Shown here: in pieces, positions 32,590-45,447 of the stretch
Numbering within the stretch: the first letter of the stretch is position 1
Layout of the letters: every line of letters starts with the position of its first letter
NCBI GenBank assembly: GCA_020746875.1
Contig: JAGTJL010000012.1
Location: 2,046,001 to 2,110,000 of the forward strand
DNA length: 64,000 nucleotides
Source: Rhexocercosporidium sp. MPI-PUGE-AT-0058
Taxonomy: Eukaryota; Ascomycota; Leotiomycetes; Helotiales
Direction of reading: 5' to 3'
Translations under genes and position numbers: made by a program
Notes under the pieces: model-generated
Databases searched by the model: none
Told to the model about the DNA's origin: nothing
The model's input: only the letters and a program-made list of their open reading frames with translations

Positions 32590-35500
32590 ATATAATAATA
32601 TTAGGCAAATAATACTTATAAAGTCAACTTAATATATAAAATATAACACGCTAAAAGTATATAAGTAAGCTTTAATTTCCCTTTATAAAATTCTGTTTCC
32701 GTAAGTAATATCAACGTTAAGTAAGTTACGGCCCGTTTTAATCTGATTTCGAACTGTTTTCGATCTGTAAAAGATATTAATAGTCCGTAAGATATTTACT
32801 TCAATTACTCTAGCTTACGCCACCGGTGCCTCCGTTACTCTGGCAGCCCAGACCTACGCCGCCTCGCTAGCTCTCCCTCCCCCCCTTCCTTAAATATTTC
32901 CTCAGTAAGTTTTCCCTTCGATTTACGGTTCGTAAAGAAGCTAACTAGTATCCGTAAGCCCCCTCCTTCTCCCTAACCTTACTCGCGCTATCTTTGCCTT
33001 TTATAAGTTAATTGCCGTTCGCGCCGCCGTATTGCGTCTAAGCCGTATCTTTTCTAGTAATCGCTTCTTTAACTTAAAGGCGCAACTTATCCAAATTAAT
33101 AAGTTTCTTTTCCTTAAATCGATTACGGATCTCTTTTCGTTTATTACGGATGATTATTAACGTGTAAATATGCTAATTAATCCGTAATTAAGTAAATTAT
33201 GCTTTTAAGTTATAAGTATTGCCAAAAAGGTGCGGGGCTTTAGACGCTTTACGTTTAAAATCTTCGTTTTCTAAGGAAGTCGTATGGAAACTATTATTAT
33301 AATAATAAAAGTACTCGCTGCTCCTTTTATAAATTATATAACTTTTTTCTAGCCTTTTTCGGACTATAATTAATATTTCCAGATTTGTAAGCCGGGCTGC
33401 TAGTCCCCCTTCCGCTACCGCCGCCGCCGCCGTTATTACTACTATTACTGCTAGTCCTTTTTCTGCTTCGGCGGGTCGCTCTCGTCGTCGTAACGATTCT
33501 GCGGAAGTCGCTCTTTTAATAAAGCGTCTTCGATCTAGTAAATAATATATTTTTATACGTAAATTTAAAGATTTTCGGACCGTAACTGACTGTTTTTTAA
33601 TCCGCCGGCCCGCCGCCGCACTCTCTCTCAAAAAGCACGCCGTTTCGCTGAGCTCTATAAAAAGCTAGCGGCTTTTCACGAAGAGAAAGCGGAAGTATTA
33701 AAAAATAAAGAAAAAGAAGATATTTAAGCGGTTCCGGAGTTCTCGCGAGCGGGAAGTCTCGAGTTGTAAATCTTATTAAAAGTCCTTTACGGGAGTATAT
33801 TTTCTGATTTCAAATGGGAATTAGTCTATTATTATAACTTTCGGACTTATTTTATAATTTATAAACGTATTTTATAATTTTTAGATTATAATATAACTTA
33901 TAAACCGCTCGTAATTAAATTAAAGTTAATAAATATTTATTAATATTTTTAAAAATATAACGTTAAATATACGGCCTTCGTTTTCTAAAGGTAATAAAAC
34001 ACTTAATCTTTCTACGTAAGACGTCCGCGATATACTAACGTATAACTGTTTATATATAAATATAAGTATTTATAAATCTAAACCAATAGTATAAAACGAT
34101 TGACCTTAAGACTTATTTATTATTATCGTAAAGTATAAACGGACCGGAAATTGCTTACGCTTTATCGTAATTCTTAAACTTTCATCCGTAGTAATTAATT
34201 TAATACGTAATAGTACTTGTAACTCTCTGTTAAAGTCTCTCTTAAGCAACCGAGCCTTAATATAATGCTTTCGTAAAGAAGTTATAACTATACGAGTACC
34301 GTTATATAACTCTTCTAGCGCGTTAAAATTCTGTAAAAGTAAGATAAAAGTCTCGATTTTGAAATATAAATACAAAAGGAGAAGTAAAAGAAGATTAATA
34401 TTTTATAAAACTTCCGTAAAAAACTAATATAACTCACATTCGACCACATTTACGTCCGTAATATATATATCAGTCGATTAATACGTTCGTATTTTACTTA
34501 AAAAACGCTTAAGAATTATTTCGTTAAACTTCGTAATTATAATATTTAAAATAAAAAGTAAGCACCGACTGCTAAAAGTTATAAGATCTTATAAAGCTTA
34601 TAATATAAGGTCGCGGGAGTAAACGTAATTAATTAAAGCTAAAACACTTACGGGTTAATATATATATTTAAGAATTATAATTAAATATTCTTATATAAAG
34701 TCGTAAAGCAAATTATTAATTTAATTAATAAATTCCGGACCGTGAACTTTTTCGCGGATCCGTATATTAATCCGTAAAGAAATTCTTTTTAATTACGGCT
34801 AAATAAACGATTTCTGAAGATAAGCGCTAACGATATCGGCTCGAGTATTATTAGGAACAACTAATAAGATTTATATAAAGTCGCTACTAAGGATTATTAG
34901 AACGCTTTCAAATAATATATCGTTTGTAAAACTCCGTAAATTAATTAATAAGCGGTGTACGACCTTAAAGCAATACTTGTATTATATTAGCACCTCGTCC
35001 TAAATAATTAAATCTATATTATAAAGTAATACGGCTAATATATTTTATTTTATAATATTACTTATAAACTATTTGTATAAGTCGATTAGAATCTTAAATT
35101 ATAAATATAACGTACGTCCGTTAAGCAGTAACAAGGCCGTAATACTTATAAAAGCAACGTAAAAGACCGTTTTCTTTTAACTTCGGTAATAATAATACAA
35201 AGTCTTATAAAGAAACGTTTTTCCGGAGCTTCTTTAACCTTAAGTATAAAAATAAGCGATTTGCGAGTCCGTAAAAATAATAATTATAATTTCCGTAAAC
35301 GTAGCTTATTAATCTAAGTTTAATTAATTAATTATCTTAATAACGCGAGTTATTAAATCTTCGCGGAGTACCTTCGTAATTTATTCAATGTATTTACGGC
35401 TTTAATCTCAAGTATTATTTAATAACTCGTGGTCCGTAAGTGACTATTGCAGGTCCGCAAGTCCGTTAACGATTAAGAATAAGCCGTAATTATAATAAGG

Positions 35501-38500
35501 ATTAATAAGCGGCAAAGGAAACTTTATTTTAGAACTTAATTTATAAATTAAATTATTATAAAAGTGCTATTAATACTTCTTTTAAATAGCTCGCGGGTCC
35601 GTAAAGTCTTATTTATATAACTTAATTAAGAAAAGCGTCTGTAAATTACCCGCAAGAATAAAAAGAATAGTTTTATTAAAATAATTAAATCACTTCTTAT
35701 TATTTTTAATTAAGCTACGCGTAATATAAGCGCTTTAATACGTTTCGTAAGTAACGCTTTTAAATTAATACAGCTCTTCGTACGACTTAGCTCCACGAAC
35801 GACTGTTAAAAGCAATCGTAAATAGAACCGTTCGTCTAAAACAGGGCTATAATAATATATACGGCCGATCCGATTCTCGCTTTTCTTACGAGGAGTTCAT
35901 TCGTAATAGCGTGCGTTCCATACGTAATAAGCCGGAAACTCTGAATATAATCGAAGAATATCGTCCGAGTAGTTTGTATTATATTTAAAGTACTTTATAA
36001 GCGTAGAACGGGCTGTATTTCGTTTTACAGCTAACTCTTCGGCTAAAATATTATTAGAAAAGTAAATAATTTATTCCTTTTTTAAATGAATTACAAGGTA
36101 TTAAATTAAAAGCTATTCTTAATAAATAAGGAATTCAAAAAGCCGCCAAATAGCTTCTAAAGGACTTACGTACCGCGCTTATACGTAATAAGTGATTTCA
36201 TCGTTCGTATTTGAGACCGCAAGAGTCGTATAATCCGCATTTTTATATACGTATTTATAAATATACTTAATAGCTTGAATTAACTCGCAAACCTCGATAT
36301 TAATATGCGATCGATACTTATTAAAGAGATACGAGTTATATAGCACAATCCAGCGATTATTTAAAGTAACGTTTTAACCGCCTTTACGGACCGTAAAAGT
36401 CCGTCTTTCATCCCGCCGACGATATTTCAAGTAATTATCTTCATAAACTTATATAATCTTAACGAAAGCTTTTAAAAACCGCTTTTAGTATTTTAATAAA
36501 GCGTTTACGTATTTACGGGCTATATAAAATACGTTTAAGTGATCTGGTCCGCAAGGCCTGTGAACTATATAAGTAAGAACCAATTCCCGTAACTGACCCG
36601 TAAGATCCGTAACTTCATCAAGAAGCTCCGCAAATACAATTTCATTAATTCTTACAAGTGCTAAGTACTCCGCGGGAGATTATAAAAACAAAAGCAAGTA
36701 CATATAAAATAAACCATGCTTTTAATATTCGATAATATACACGTAAGTAACATATTTACTAAAAATACTATTTTTAATATTTTTTAAAAGCTTAATAACT
36801 TTTAAATAAAACACGCGCGTAATAAAATCAGGCTAATTATTTAATTATTAACTATTTTTCAACTTATTAACGATTTCCGGCTATCGTAAGTTAATTATAA
36901 ACGTAATAAAAAGAGTCGGCCGTCCGAAAAAACGTATAATTGCTATAAAATCTTAAAATAATTATTATATAAAACGATTACTGCTAATAAAAGAAGAAGG
37001 AAGTATATAACGACGGCTTAAATCTTCCGGATTTATATCTTCGCGAATTAATACGTCTGTAAGTCCAATATATAAGTCCGTACGAATATTCCCTTAGTAT
37101 ATCTATAATTAATTAAAACGTATAATTTCGCAAGTAATATAAGCGTTAATAACGTATTATTAAAATAAACGATTCATATAAAAGAAAGCGGACTATTCTT
37201 CCTTCCTTTCGTATAATCGGAACTTATAAAACGGTTATTAAAAAAGCCGTAATTATTTATAAGCGTTTCTGCGGTCGTAAAGCTGTAAAGATTAATGCTA
37301 TCCGTATTCGCCGTATAAAAAGAAAAGGACGTAATATAATGGCATATATATAATTAAAATAACAGATATTTAATAAAAAAGCGGTCCGTTTCGGGTAAGT
37401 TCGCGGACCGTAAGAATTATATCTCGGCGACTGGCTTTATTATACTTATCTAAAAGAATACTTGCTAGCTCTTTTATAATAAGTAAGTTCTCTCGGCGTT
37501 TATTAGCTCTCGTTTGAACTATTAAGCGCATTTACGGATTTAAAAGGATTTAAAAGTAGCCATTTTGAGTCCGTAAACGCTCTTATACGGTTTTATAAAC
37601 CTTAATAAATAAGTTAAATTCTGTAATTATCTTATATAAATCGCAGAAAACCGTAATATTAAGTTACGGGTTCTATTCTCGTCGAATTATAGCCGCATAA
37701 TTAAGGTCGTAAAAGAAAAGTTATATAAAAGCTAAAGTCTCTTACGAGCCAAGAACGATAAGTCTTTAGAAATAGAAAAGCTGACTATAAATCGTATAAG
37801 AGTTGATTCCGCGACTCAAGTCCATACGGTCGTCTTTACTTATACTTATAGACGTGAAAGCTAACGCTAAGTTATAATTATAAATATTCTGACGGAAACT
37901 ATTATTTCGCGGGTCCGTACCGTTTAAGAGCGTCCGTAAAACGCGAGGTAATAGCCGTAGGAAATCTAGTATTATATTCTTTTTCTTATAATAAAGTTTA
38001 AATTATACGCCAGCGCCGGCTTTATCGATTTAATATAACGCCGTGTAATAATCATACTCGTATTTTATATCGCTAGCGTTATACGGATCTGTAATAACGA
38101 ATACGAATTAGAAATTAAAAAGAACTTCCCGCAATAAAGCTAACGGAGGAAGAAGAAGGTTGTTTATAAGCGGAGAAGCAAAGAAGTTATCGTCGTTAAG
38201 TATTATAAGAGGTAAAGCGGGGTTATTTGCGGCCTCTCGAGCAGCCTTTATTTAAGCGCGCGTTCGCCGCGTACGTTTTACAAGTCGAGGATTATCCGGA
38301 AGGGCCGCAACTAAGCTGCTACAGGTTTATCGAGGAGTATTAAGGTCTAATTTACTTAAAAGTTATCGCAAAGTTATTTTTAGCTAAAGAACCGTTAATT
38401 AACTTCAAATTACAGGCTTATTACGGACGTACTTTATATTTTATATACGTATTATATCGAGCATTAAAGTAATTTATTATGAAGTCGCTTACGGGCCGCC

Positions 38501-38660
38501 TTTACTTATATATTACGTATTATTTAGCCGGTAAAGAGTTTATTTAGACGTTAACGTATAATCGAATTAAGTTATTAATATTATAAGGCGCGTTAAGACG
38601 CGTTAAAAGAGAGTTAAGTACGTTACGGTTATTTACGGGTAATTATAAACGAAAAGCCGA
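32590..38660 (-). mobile_element. RIP-degraded Helitron (Rep-helicase)
   Basis: Read on the minus strand, two conserved blocks remain. The Helitron-like N-terminal (Rep) region at about 36180-36680 contains VHRPCGPDHLN, YRRRDERRTFTVR, the run RWIVLYNSYL, and HINIEVCELIQAIKYIYKYVY. The PIF1-type helicase follows: VVPNNTRADIVSAYLQKS near 34805-34870, then LEELYNGTRIVI, and KQFPVRLYFTIIINKS ending near 34106. This order on one strand is diagnostic of a Helitron replicase. Stops and frameshifts occur throughout. CpA and TpG are nearly absent while CpG is common, the RIP signature. Element ends (5' TC, 3' CTRR hairpin) cannot be fixed. Confidence 0.8.
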
Positions 38661-38773
38661 GGATTATAATGTTCCTGTGGTTAAGACAGGTGGAGGGCTA
38701 CAGCTAATTATAGCATTTCACGTGACCCGTACTTTTAAAATCGGATCCACATTTAGCTCAATATTAAATAGAC

Positions 38774-38833
38774 AAGGTCTTTTCCCTAGCGGCCTTACGC
38801 TACGCTTCAGGGCCAGGGGACCTCGCTTCGCCA
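38774..38833. repeat. Right GC-rich border repeat of the Helitron block
   Basis: Aligns with 32482-32541 in direct orientation; the 17-bp core is at 38817-38833. It is far less mutated than its surroundings. Confidence 0.65.
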
Positions 38834-39059
38834 TAGTTAATTATATAACTAAAATATCACTTTTATAAGGAAAACGTATTATATAATAATATATATAAAA
38901 TATTAATTATCAGCCTGTCGCTGCGCTAAAATCTACGGCCCTTCGCAAGCTACGAGGTAGATTTTCCGGACTTTTAATTATTATATTCTTAATTTAATTC
39001 TAATTCTATCTTATTTAGCTTTATTATTACGTTTATTACGCTCTCGACATTTATTATAT

Positions 39060-40388
39060 ATAAAGAAACTATTTCCAAAATCGATTAAAAGTTTCTTTTA
39101 ATTACACGCAGAGCAGAATTGGGTTTGAGGCTCTTCCGAGCTCTCTATTGTATCCTCCCGGCTTTCTTGCGGATCCTCCTGACTCTCCTTCGTATCCTCC
39201 CAGCGTGTTTGCGGGCTTAAGGAATCTTCCTAGCTTTCTTGCGGGCCCTCCTAGCGTGTTTGCGGCTCTAAGGGATCCTCCTGGCTCTCTTGCGGATCCT
39301 CTTGGCCTTTTTGCGGATCCAGATCCGTATATCCCTCCTCTCGCGGCTTTATATATCCTTCCTACTGACGATACGGCCCTCGATTCCACGTCGGGCTCCC
39401 GTAAAACCCTTTATGCCAGCGTGTCTTTTGCTTCTTAAGCCGTAATCGATTCCGTAAAGCTCGGTCGACTACTCGTTGTGCTCGTTTAAATTGTCGATCG
39501 CGTCCTTTAGCCGAAAGAGGACGACCTTTCTTCTCGCGATAATAGTCTTGTTTTCGATTATAATATAAGAGATACGTAATTATACGTTAATTTAATCGAT
39601 TAATAAGGAAATCCGAGACCGGGCGAATTTATTTATACGACAGGCAAAGATCCGTTTATCGTTCGCTCTAGGGGATTGCCTCCCTCTCGCGGCATTGCCG
39701 GCACGTCGATACAGGTTCTTAGTACTACGATCGCATCAAAATCAAACGTGTACCGCACGTAAAATAATATCGCAGGCGTGTAAAAGGCATCGTTAATCGA
39801 GTCGCTAAGTTGAATTGCAGTCGAATTAAAGGGAGTTAAGCTATATGCGATGCGATAGGAAGAGGGCGCACGGGCCAGCCAATCACGTGGCGGTGTCCGT
39901 TTTTTCCGGATCATCGGACAATATTATATAAATTAACTTACGATTAGCTTGCTTTAGAGACAGCTACGGCACATAAACATCATCTTCTCCTTAATATTTA
40001 TTTAATACCTGAGCCAGAAGGCAGGTGTGGGGAGAGCTACAATTATATATTATCGTGGATTATACTCGATTCTATTCGTTTCTAAAATGTTCTTTGTCAG
40101 GCAGGTCATGTCATCGTTAGTAATGCACACGGCCACTATTTGCTCTAATCGGAGGATGTCGGGCAACAGGAATATTCCGGCAAGGTACGCGCAGCCACAA
40201 ACGTCGGCAGCCACACGTGTGTAACCACAAATGATGTTAGAATTTTACCGAGGTTACTATAATCACACCGCCACTGTCTAAACAAGCTCGCAGTGGACAA
40301 AAAAAGCGGGAGTAATTAGGCGACCTTATTAAAATCTCACCTAAACACTAATAATTATAACTCTTATAAAATAATAATAAATATATAT
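39060..40388. other. Less-mutated island between two RIP-degraded blocks
   Basis: CpA and TpG are present again here. Minus-strand frames around 39102-39600 read a low-complexity Glu/Asp/Pro/Gln-rich segment (EDPQESQEDPLEP) next to a basic region (RKVVLFRLKDA), like the C-terminal tail of a DDE transposase; this is only a suggestion. ORFs at 39633-39914 (minus) and 40027-40224 (plus) show no domain. A TATA-like element (ATTATATAAATT) is at about 39921-39933. Confidence 0.4.
39150..39330. repeat. Degenerate tandem repeat, about 21-27 bp units
   Basis: Repeated units of the type CTTGCGGATCCTCCTGGCT, with variant CGTGTTTGCGGGC spacers, are visible across the tract. Translated, they give repeating PPS/LADPP or, on the other strand, GGSAR-like peptides. 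Confidence 0.7.
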
Positions 40389-40643
40389 TATTACGACTCT
40401 CTGAGCCTCGTATTCTAACCGAGCGAGCTCGGCATCGCTCGTAGCATTGCCTTGGCATAGCAACTATGGCGCTAGGCCTAATCGGGAAAGGCTAGGGGGA
40501 CCTTTTGTGTATTTATACTAGAGCTCCCTCTTACAGAGAGCTCTCCTTTTCTCCTTGTCTTTTCTTCTTGATTCTGAGCGTAGCTTTAAGTCCAAATACA
40601 AAGCTATCTCTTGCACCGTATCAACCTCTAGCAAGCCGTAACA
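40389..40643. repeat. Solo LTR, B family (255 bp)
   Basis: Same 255-bp LTR as B2, starting TATTACGACT and ending GCCGTAACA. It is flanked by the perfect 5-bp target duplication TATAT (40384-40388 and 40644-40648) and has no internal region beside it. So it is a solo LTR left by recombination between two LTRs. It retains far more CpA/TpG than the LTRs of B1 and B2. Confidence 0.92.
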
Positions 40644-40670
40644 TATATTATTAATAACCTGTTATTCTAC

Positions 40671-40830
40671 TGTAACGACAGGTATGCTTCGGCTAAGTCA
40701 GGGGTCCGGAATAGGTCCGATCCCCCTCCGATTCCTTATATATATGCCTCCCTCTTATACAGTAGCTCTGTAGTTTTTGTATTTTAAATATTAAGTCTAT
40801 CTTCACGTCTAAGGCTCTTGCGTCGTTACA
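40671..40830. mobile_element. 160-bp element with 9-bp inverted ends (solo LTR or MITE)
   Basis: It begins TGTAACGAC and ends GTCGTTACA, a perfect 9-bp inverted pair with TG...CA termini. It carries an internal TATA-like run (TTATATATATG) and looks like a short LTR. The flanks TCTAC and TTATA do not match, so no target duplication is seen. It is little mutated. Confidence 0.55.
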
Positions 40831-40910
40831 TTATATAAAAACTCCTCTACGTGCGTCTAGAGTATCTACTGCTGCTGCTGCTGTTTCTTTTGCTGCTCAA
40901 TTGGATTAGA

Positions 40911-41165
40911 TATTACGATTCTTGGCGCCTCGTATTCTAATCGAGTGAGCTCGGCATCGCTCGTAGCATCGCCTTGGCATAGCAATTATGACGCTAGGCT
41001 TAATCGGGAAAGGCTAGGGGGACCTTTTGTGTATTTATATTAAAGCTCTCTCTTATAGAGAGCTCTTCTTTTTTTCTTGTCTTTTCTTTTTGATTTTAAG
41101 CGTAATTTGAGGTTTAAATATAAAGCTATCTTTTATATTATATTAACTTTTAGCTAGCTGTAATA
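40911..41165 (+). repeat. 5' LTR of B1
   Basis: 255 bp, start TATTACGATT (TG mutated to TA), end GCTGTAATA. C-to-T changes are concentrated in the 3' third. Confidence 0.93.
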
Positions 41166-44100
41166 TAAGAAAAGACTAAGAACCCCTTCGTTATAAAGCG
41201 TTATATCTTACTAAGTCTTGCGCGTCACGTCTCCCTGCCCTTAAAGCAAGTTAACGACGAACTTTAATACTTTAGCTTATTTAATAGATAAGTACCTTTT
41301 TATTAATAATAAATTACTTTAAAAAAAGCTAAAAAACCCCTTACCGTTAACTTACTTTATATAACTTAACGCGCGCTATTCGACTTCGAACTTCGACTTC
41401 GACTTATATTTAATTAATAAATTAATTAATAACTTTAAATACTTTTTTACCTTATATTATTACCTCTTCCGACTTCTCCCCCTCGTCGATAAAGCTTTAA
41501 AAAAAGAAGCGCCTCCTTATAGCTAAGCTTTACCGATACCCTTATCCTTTCGGTCGAAACTCTTATAAAGGAATTTAATAACTTCGAAGAACTCGATTCC
41601 GATTTAAAAAATAAACCTCAGAATTACTTCGACGCCTCGCTAGAGCTTATCGCTATTATAAAGGGCCTTACCCCTGCTTAATAAATAAAAGTAAATTAAT
41701 TAATCGAGATCTCCGTTAACTTTATTATTACTGCCGCTATTAAGTAAGCCTTTAATTAATATACTCTTAATAACTTTCGCTAAGAGACTCGTACTCCTTC
41801 CTTTTAAAGCGATCGATCGGTACGTGCTTTTACAGCGGACTTTTAGCCGATTACCGACTATTACTTATTAAAGTTAAATAATTTAATTTAAGCTATAAAG
41901 CCTTTTAAAGTTAAGTACTTCCGTATTCCTTTTAACGATTATAAGAACGATATTAAATATAATACTTAAAAGATAAAAATAAAGCTATTTATAAAAAAGT
42001 ACTTAAATAACTTTAAAAGTAGAATATTATAAATTAAGGCTTATTTTCGATGCATTATTAACGAAGTAAAAACTATTATTTTTTAATATATAAACTCCGA
42101 ATTTGCCGGTACTTTCGAGACTACCGCCGACGTTTTAACGGCCTTAAATTAGCGATTTTTTAACCACAACCGAGTTTAAGTTATTAAGAGAATATATAAT
42201 TAATTATTAATAGGCAATATAATTTATAACGACTTCTAAATTAAATTCACTTCTTATACTATTATTAGCAAAATTACTTACTTTCGCTAATTTAAAGACG
42301 TATATAAAAAAGTCTTTTTAGCCCTTAAGCGTATAATTTATATAAAGAAATATAAAATAAACGGAAATTATACGGCTTTTAACGAATTCTTAATTATTAC
42401 GAACCGGGAATCCTGTAATATTATATTAAAAAAAGCTATAACGACTTATAAGGCTTAAGTTAACGTTACTTTTAACAGCTACGACGCGCGCGGCATTCTT
42501 AAGAAAGAAGGCTAGCGTATAATTTTCCTTACGCCGGCTATAATAATATAAAGACTTTTAATATTAACTTATAAACTATCGCTAAAGGTTCGCTCGCGCT
42601 CGCTATCCTCGGCTCCGTTCCTCCGCCGCTTTAAGTCTTTTATACCGCCTCTTACTTTTAAAAACGTTTCTTCTAATACTTGCCTTTATTATAATAAGAC
42701 TAGCTATTAGGCTAGCGACTGCCTTAAGCGCTAAAGAGATTAAGCTTTTAATAAGTCAATTTTTAAGCTAATCGTTAATAAAGACTTAAAGATTAACGAG
42801 TTATTAAAAAACTCTTAAGTCGTAATAAAAACTTATACTTTAGCGTAAGCTATAACTTATAAAAAGACTTAGCATTTAATTTCCGTGCTTTTATTAAAGG
42901 ACGACAATTCTTAATTAGCATTAAATTAAGAAGGAATAGATTTTTTATTAAAACACTTATATATATTAATAGTAAAGTAAATATTTTTAATATAATTAAA
43001 ACCTCTTTTATATACCGACTCGTTAAGTAATTTAATATTTCTTTTGTAATACTTCCTTAATTAATCGTCTTAACTAATTATAATAATAAAAAAAGCAAAC
43101 TAATTAATATAACTGTTTTACTTACTTTAATTATCGACTACCGGCGAATTAACTTCTTTTTCTTAATAATTAATTTAAAAAACATTAACGTTTTAATTAA
43201 CCGGAAGTTCCTTAAGTATTATAACTTAAAACAGTTATATATAAAGAACTATAACCGGCTAGAATGGCCGTTAAATATATTTATACAGCCGTATTTTGAT
43301 TAACGAGTTTTCGTTAATATTAACCGTTTTAATAAGCTAATTATTAAGTCTTATTAACTTAATACAAAACGAAGGAACGCTTTTCTAAACTTAAATAATT
43401 ATTGCCGGAAGCAAGCTAAAATTACAGCACTCGATAATTCCCTTAAGTCTAAGGTCTTTATACGACTTATAGCTAGCGTCCCGCCGATTCAACCTTCAAG
43501 CTTTACTAAAAAAGTTAAGGAGTGCTTACGTATTATAAAAGATTAATTAAATCCTTTAATATTTTATAATCCAAGATTATTACTTAAAGATAAAAAAACC
43601 CGTAAAGCCTCTTTAGCGAATCACTAACTTAAGGCGCTTATTACAGAGATTTTCTTAATATTAGCAACGATAATATTTACGACGTACTTTTAAATTAAGA
43701 AGGCTAAAAAGAATAAAATAAAAACCTTTATAATATTAATATATGAAATCGACTAAAAGCTAACTTGTCGCCGACAAGAGGCCTTAAATTAATTAAGTAT
43801 TGAACTCGTATTAATAAATAGAGACTTAATTTTAAAAGAAGTCTTAAAAGTTAAATAAGCATAAAACGACGAATTAATAAGTAAGAAGCTCTCGGCAGAA
43901 TATTAAAAATACGCTCTTCTCTTCTCTTAACGAGCTTCCGACGAGTTACCCGCGTATTACTAAGGCGTAAACTATTAAATTAAATTTACTAAAGAAAATA
44001 ATTTATCTTTTAAACTTCTCTGGCGTATAATTAAAGAATAGCTATCGAAAACTAAACGATATATTATCGACAATTTATATAAAGGTTTTATCGAACCCTT

Positions 44101-45447
44101 TAGTATATTATATACGGCCCTTATCCTCTTCGCTAAAAAAGCCGATGGCAGTCTTCGATTATGCGTCGACTACCGGAAGCTAAATGCCTTATTTAAGAAG
44201 AACTCGTTATCGTGCAAAGCTCTAATCGACGGTAGGCATAGCTCTCTTAAAAGCAGTGGCAAAAGTGTCTAATTCTAGGAAAAGGCTCTGTACGCAACTG
44301 CCCCTATAACTGGCTCTGCTTACGTAGGCTAGGCAAACACGTGCGCATGCCTATATTGCACAACACTCGTACCCGATCCCCTTAATTAATAAGATAATAG
44401 CTTATATTTATAAGGCAAAAGTTTTTATAAAGCTTAATATTTAATAAGCTTTTTATCGCATTCGTATATCCCCTAAAAGCGAAGATTATACGACCTTCCG
44501 CACTCGGTATAACACGTATAAATATAAAGTCTTTTCCTTTGGCCTTATAAATAGCCCAGCGACTTTTTAGCGGTTTATTAATAATATTTTAATAAAGTAT
44601 TTAAACGATTTTTACGCGGCTTATATAAACAATATCTTTATATACTCGTTAACTCTTAAAGAATACAAAATATATATTAAAAAGGTTATAATAATACTAT
44701 AAGCATACGGATTTTAGGCCGATATTAAGAAGTTTGAGTTTAGCGTATAAAAGATAAAGTTTTTAGGTTTTATTATTAATATTAATAATATAAAAATAAA
44801 CCTAAAAAAGATTAGCGTAATTAAAAACTAGAAATACGCCGGCAACGTACGTAGCGTATAAAGTTACTTTAATTTTTGTAATTTCTACTGTCGGTTTATT
44901 AAAAATTATAATCGCATCGCTCGACTTCTTATAATACTTACTGAGAAGGACGTGCCCTTTGACTTCGATAACGCTTATAAAAACGCGTAAAAAACTTTTT
45001 AAAAAGTCTTTTAATTTATATTAGTCTTTTATTATTACGACTTAATAAAGTAAACGCGGCTAAAGATCGATTCTTTTAACGGAGTCGTTATTAACGTATT
45101 ATTTTAACTTTAAAAAGACGGCATTTTTCATTTTATAAGTTACTTTTTTAAGATTATAGCGGATTTCGAGCTTAATTACTTAATCTACGATAAAGAGATG
45201 CTAGCGATTTTCCGGTCGTTTAAGTAATATTGCTCGGAATTATTAAGTACTTAAAAGAACGTTTACGTATATACGGATTACTAAGCTTTAGAGTACTTTA
45301 TAATTATTAAGGATTTTACGGCTAAGTAAATACGTTAGGCCGAGTTTTTCGCGGAATTCTATTTTACGATTATATATTATATTAGGATTATAAATACTTT
45401 TATTAATACTCTCTCTCGAAGAGATTAAGACCTTACGGTAACGGAGG
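41166..45447 (+). pseudogene. B1 gag and first part of pol, RIP-degraded
   Basis: The gag region lies at about 41280-42740 and ends in a decayed CCHC knuckle near 42689. Reverse transcriptase follows at about 44130-44650 (FAKKADGSLRLCVDYRKLNA; the YxDD box reads YINN at about 44615). RNase H and connection sequence run at about 44870-45440. The reading frame is broken by many TAA/TAG codons. The RT is also split by the 158-bp insertion at 44208. Parallel to B2 47049-51150. Confidence 0.85.
44208..44365. mobile_element. 158-bp TG/CA element inserted in B1 reverse transcriptase
   Basis: Absent from the same place in B2 (near 50070). It is flanked by the perfect 5-bp duplication CTCGT (44203-44207 and 44366-44370). 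The ends TATCGTGCAA and TTGCACAACA are inverted repeats matching at 8 of 10 positions. It is noncoding and keeps CpA/TpG dinucleotides while the host element has lost them. Probably a solo LTR or TRIM-like unit that arrived after RIP or is too short for RIP. Confidence 0.85.

Noticed and set aside
33197..33631. 145-codon minus ORF inside the Helitron block
   Set aside because: Rich in Arg/Ile/Tyr from RIP-mutated DNA and lies beyond the helicase end; no recognised domain, not supported as a gene.
41166..41200. tRNA primer-binding site after the B1 and B2 5' LTRs
   Set aside because: The sequence after the LTRs (TAAGAAAAGACTAAG) has no TGG start complementary to a CCA-ended tRNA. It may be mutated or the element may self-prime; cannot decide.
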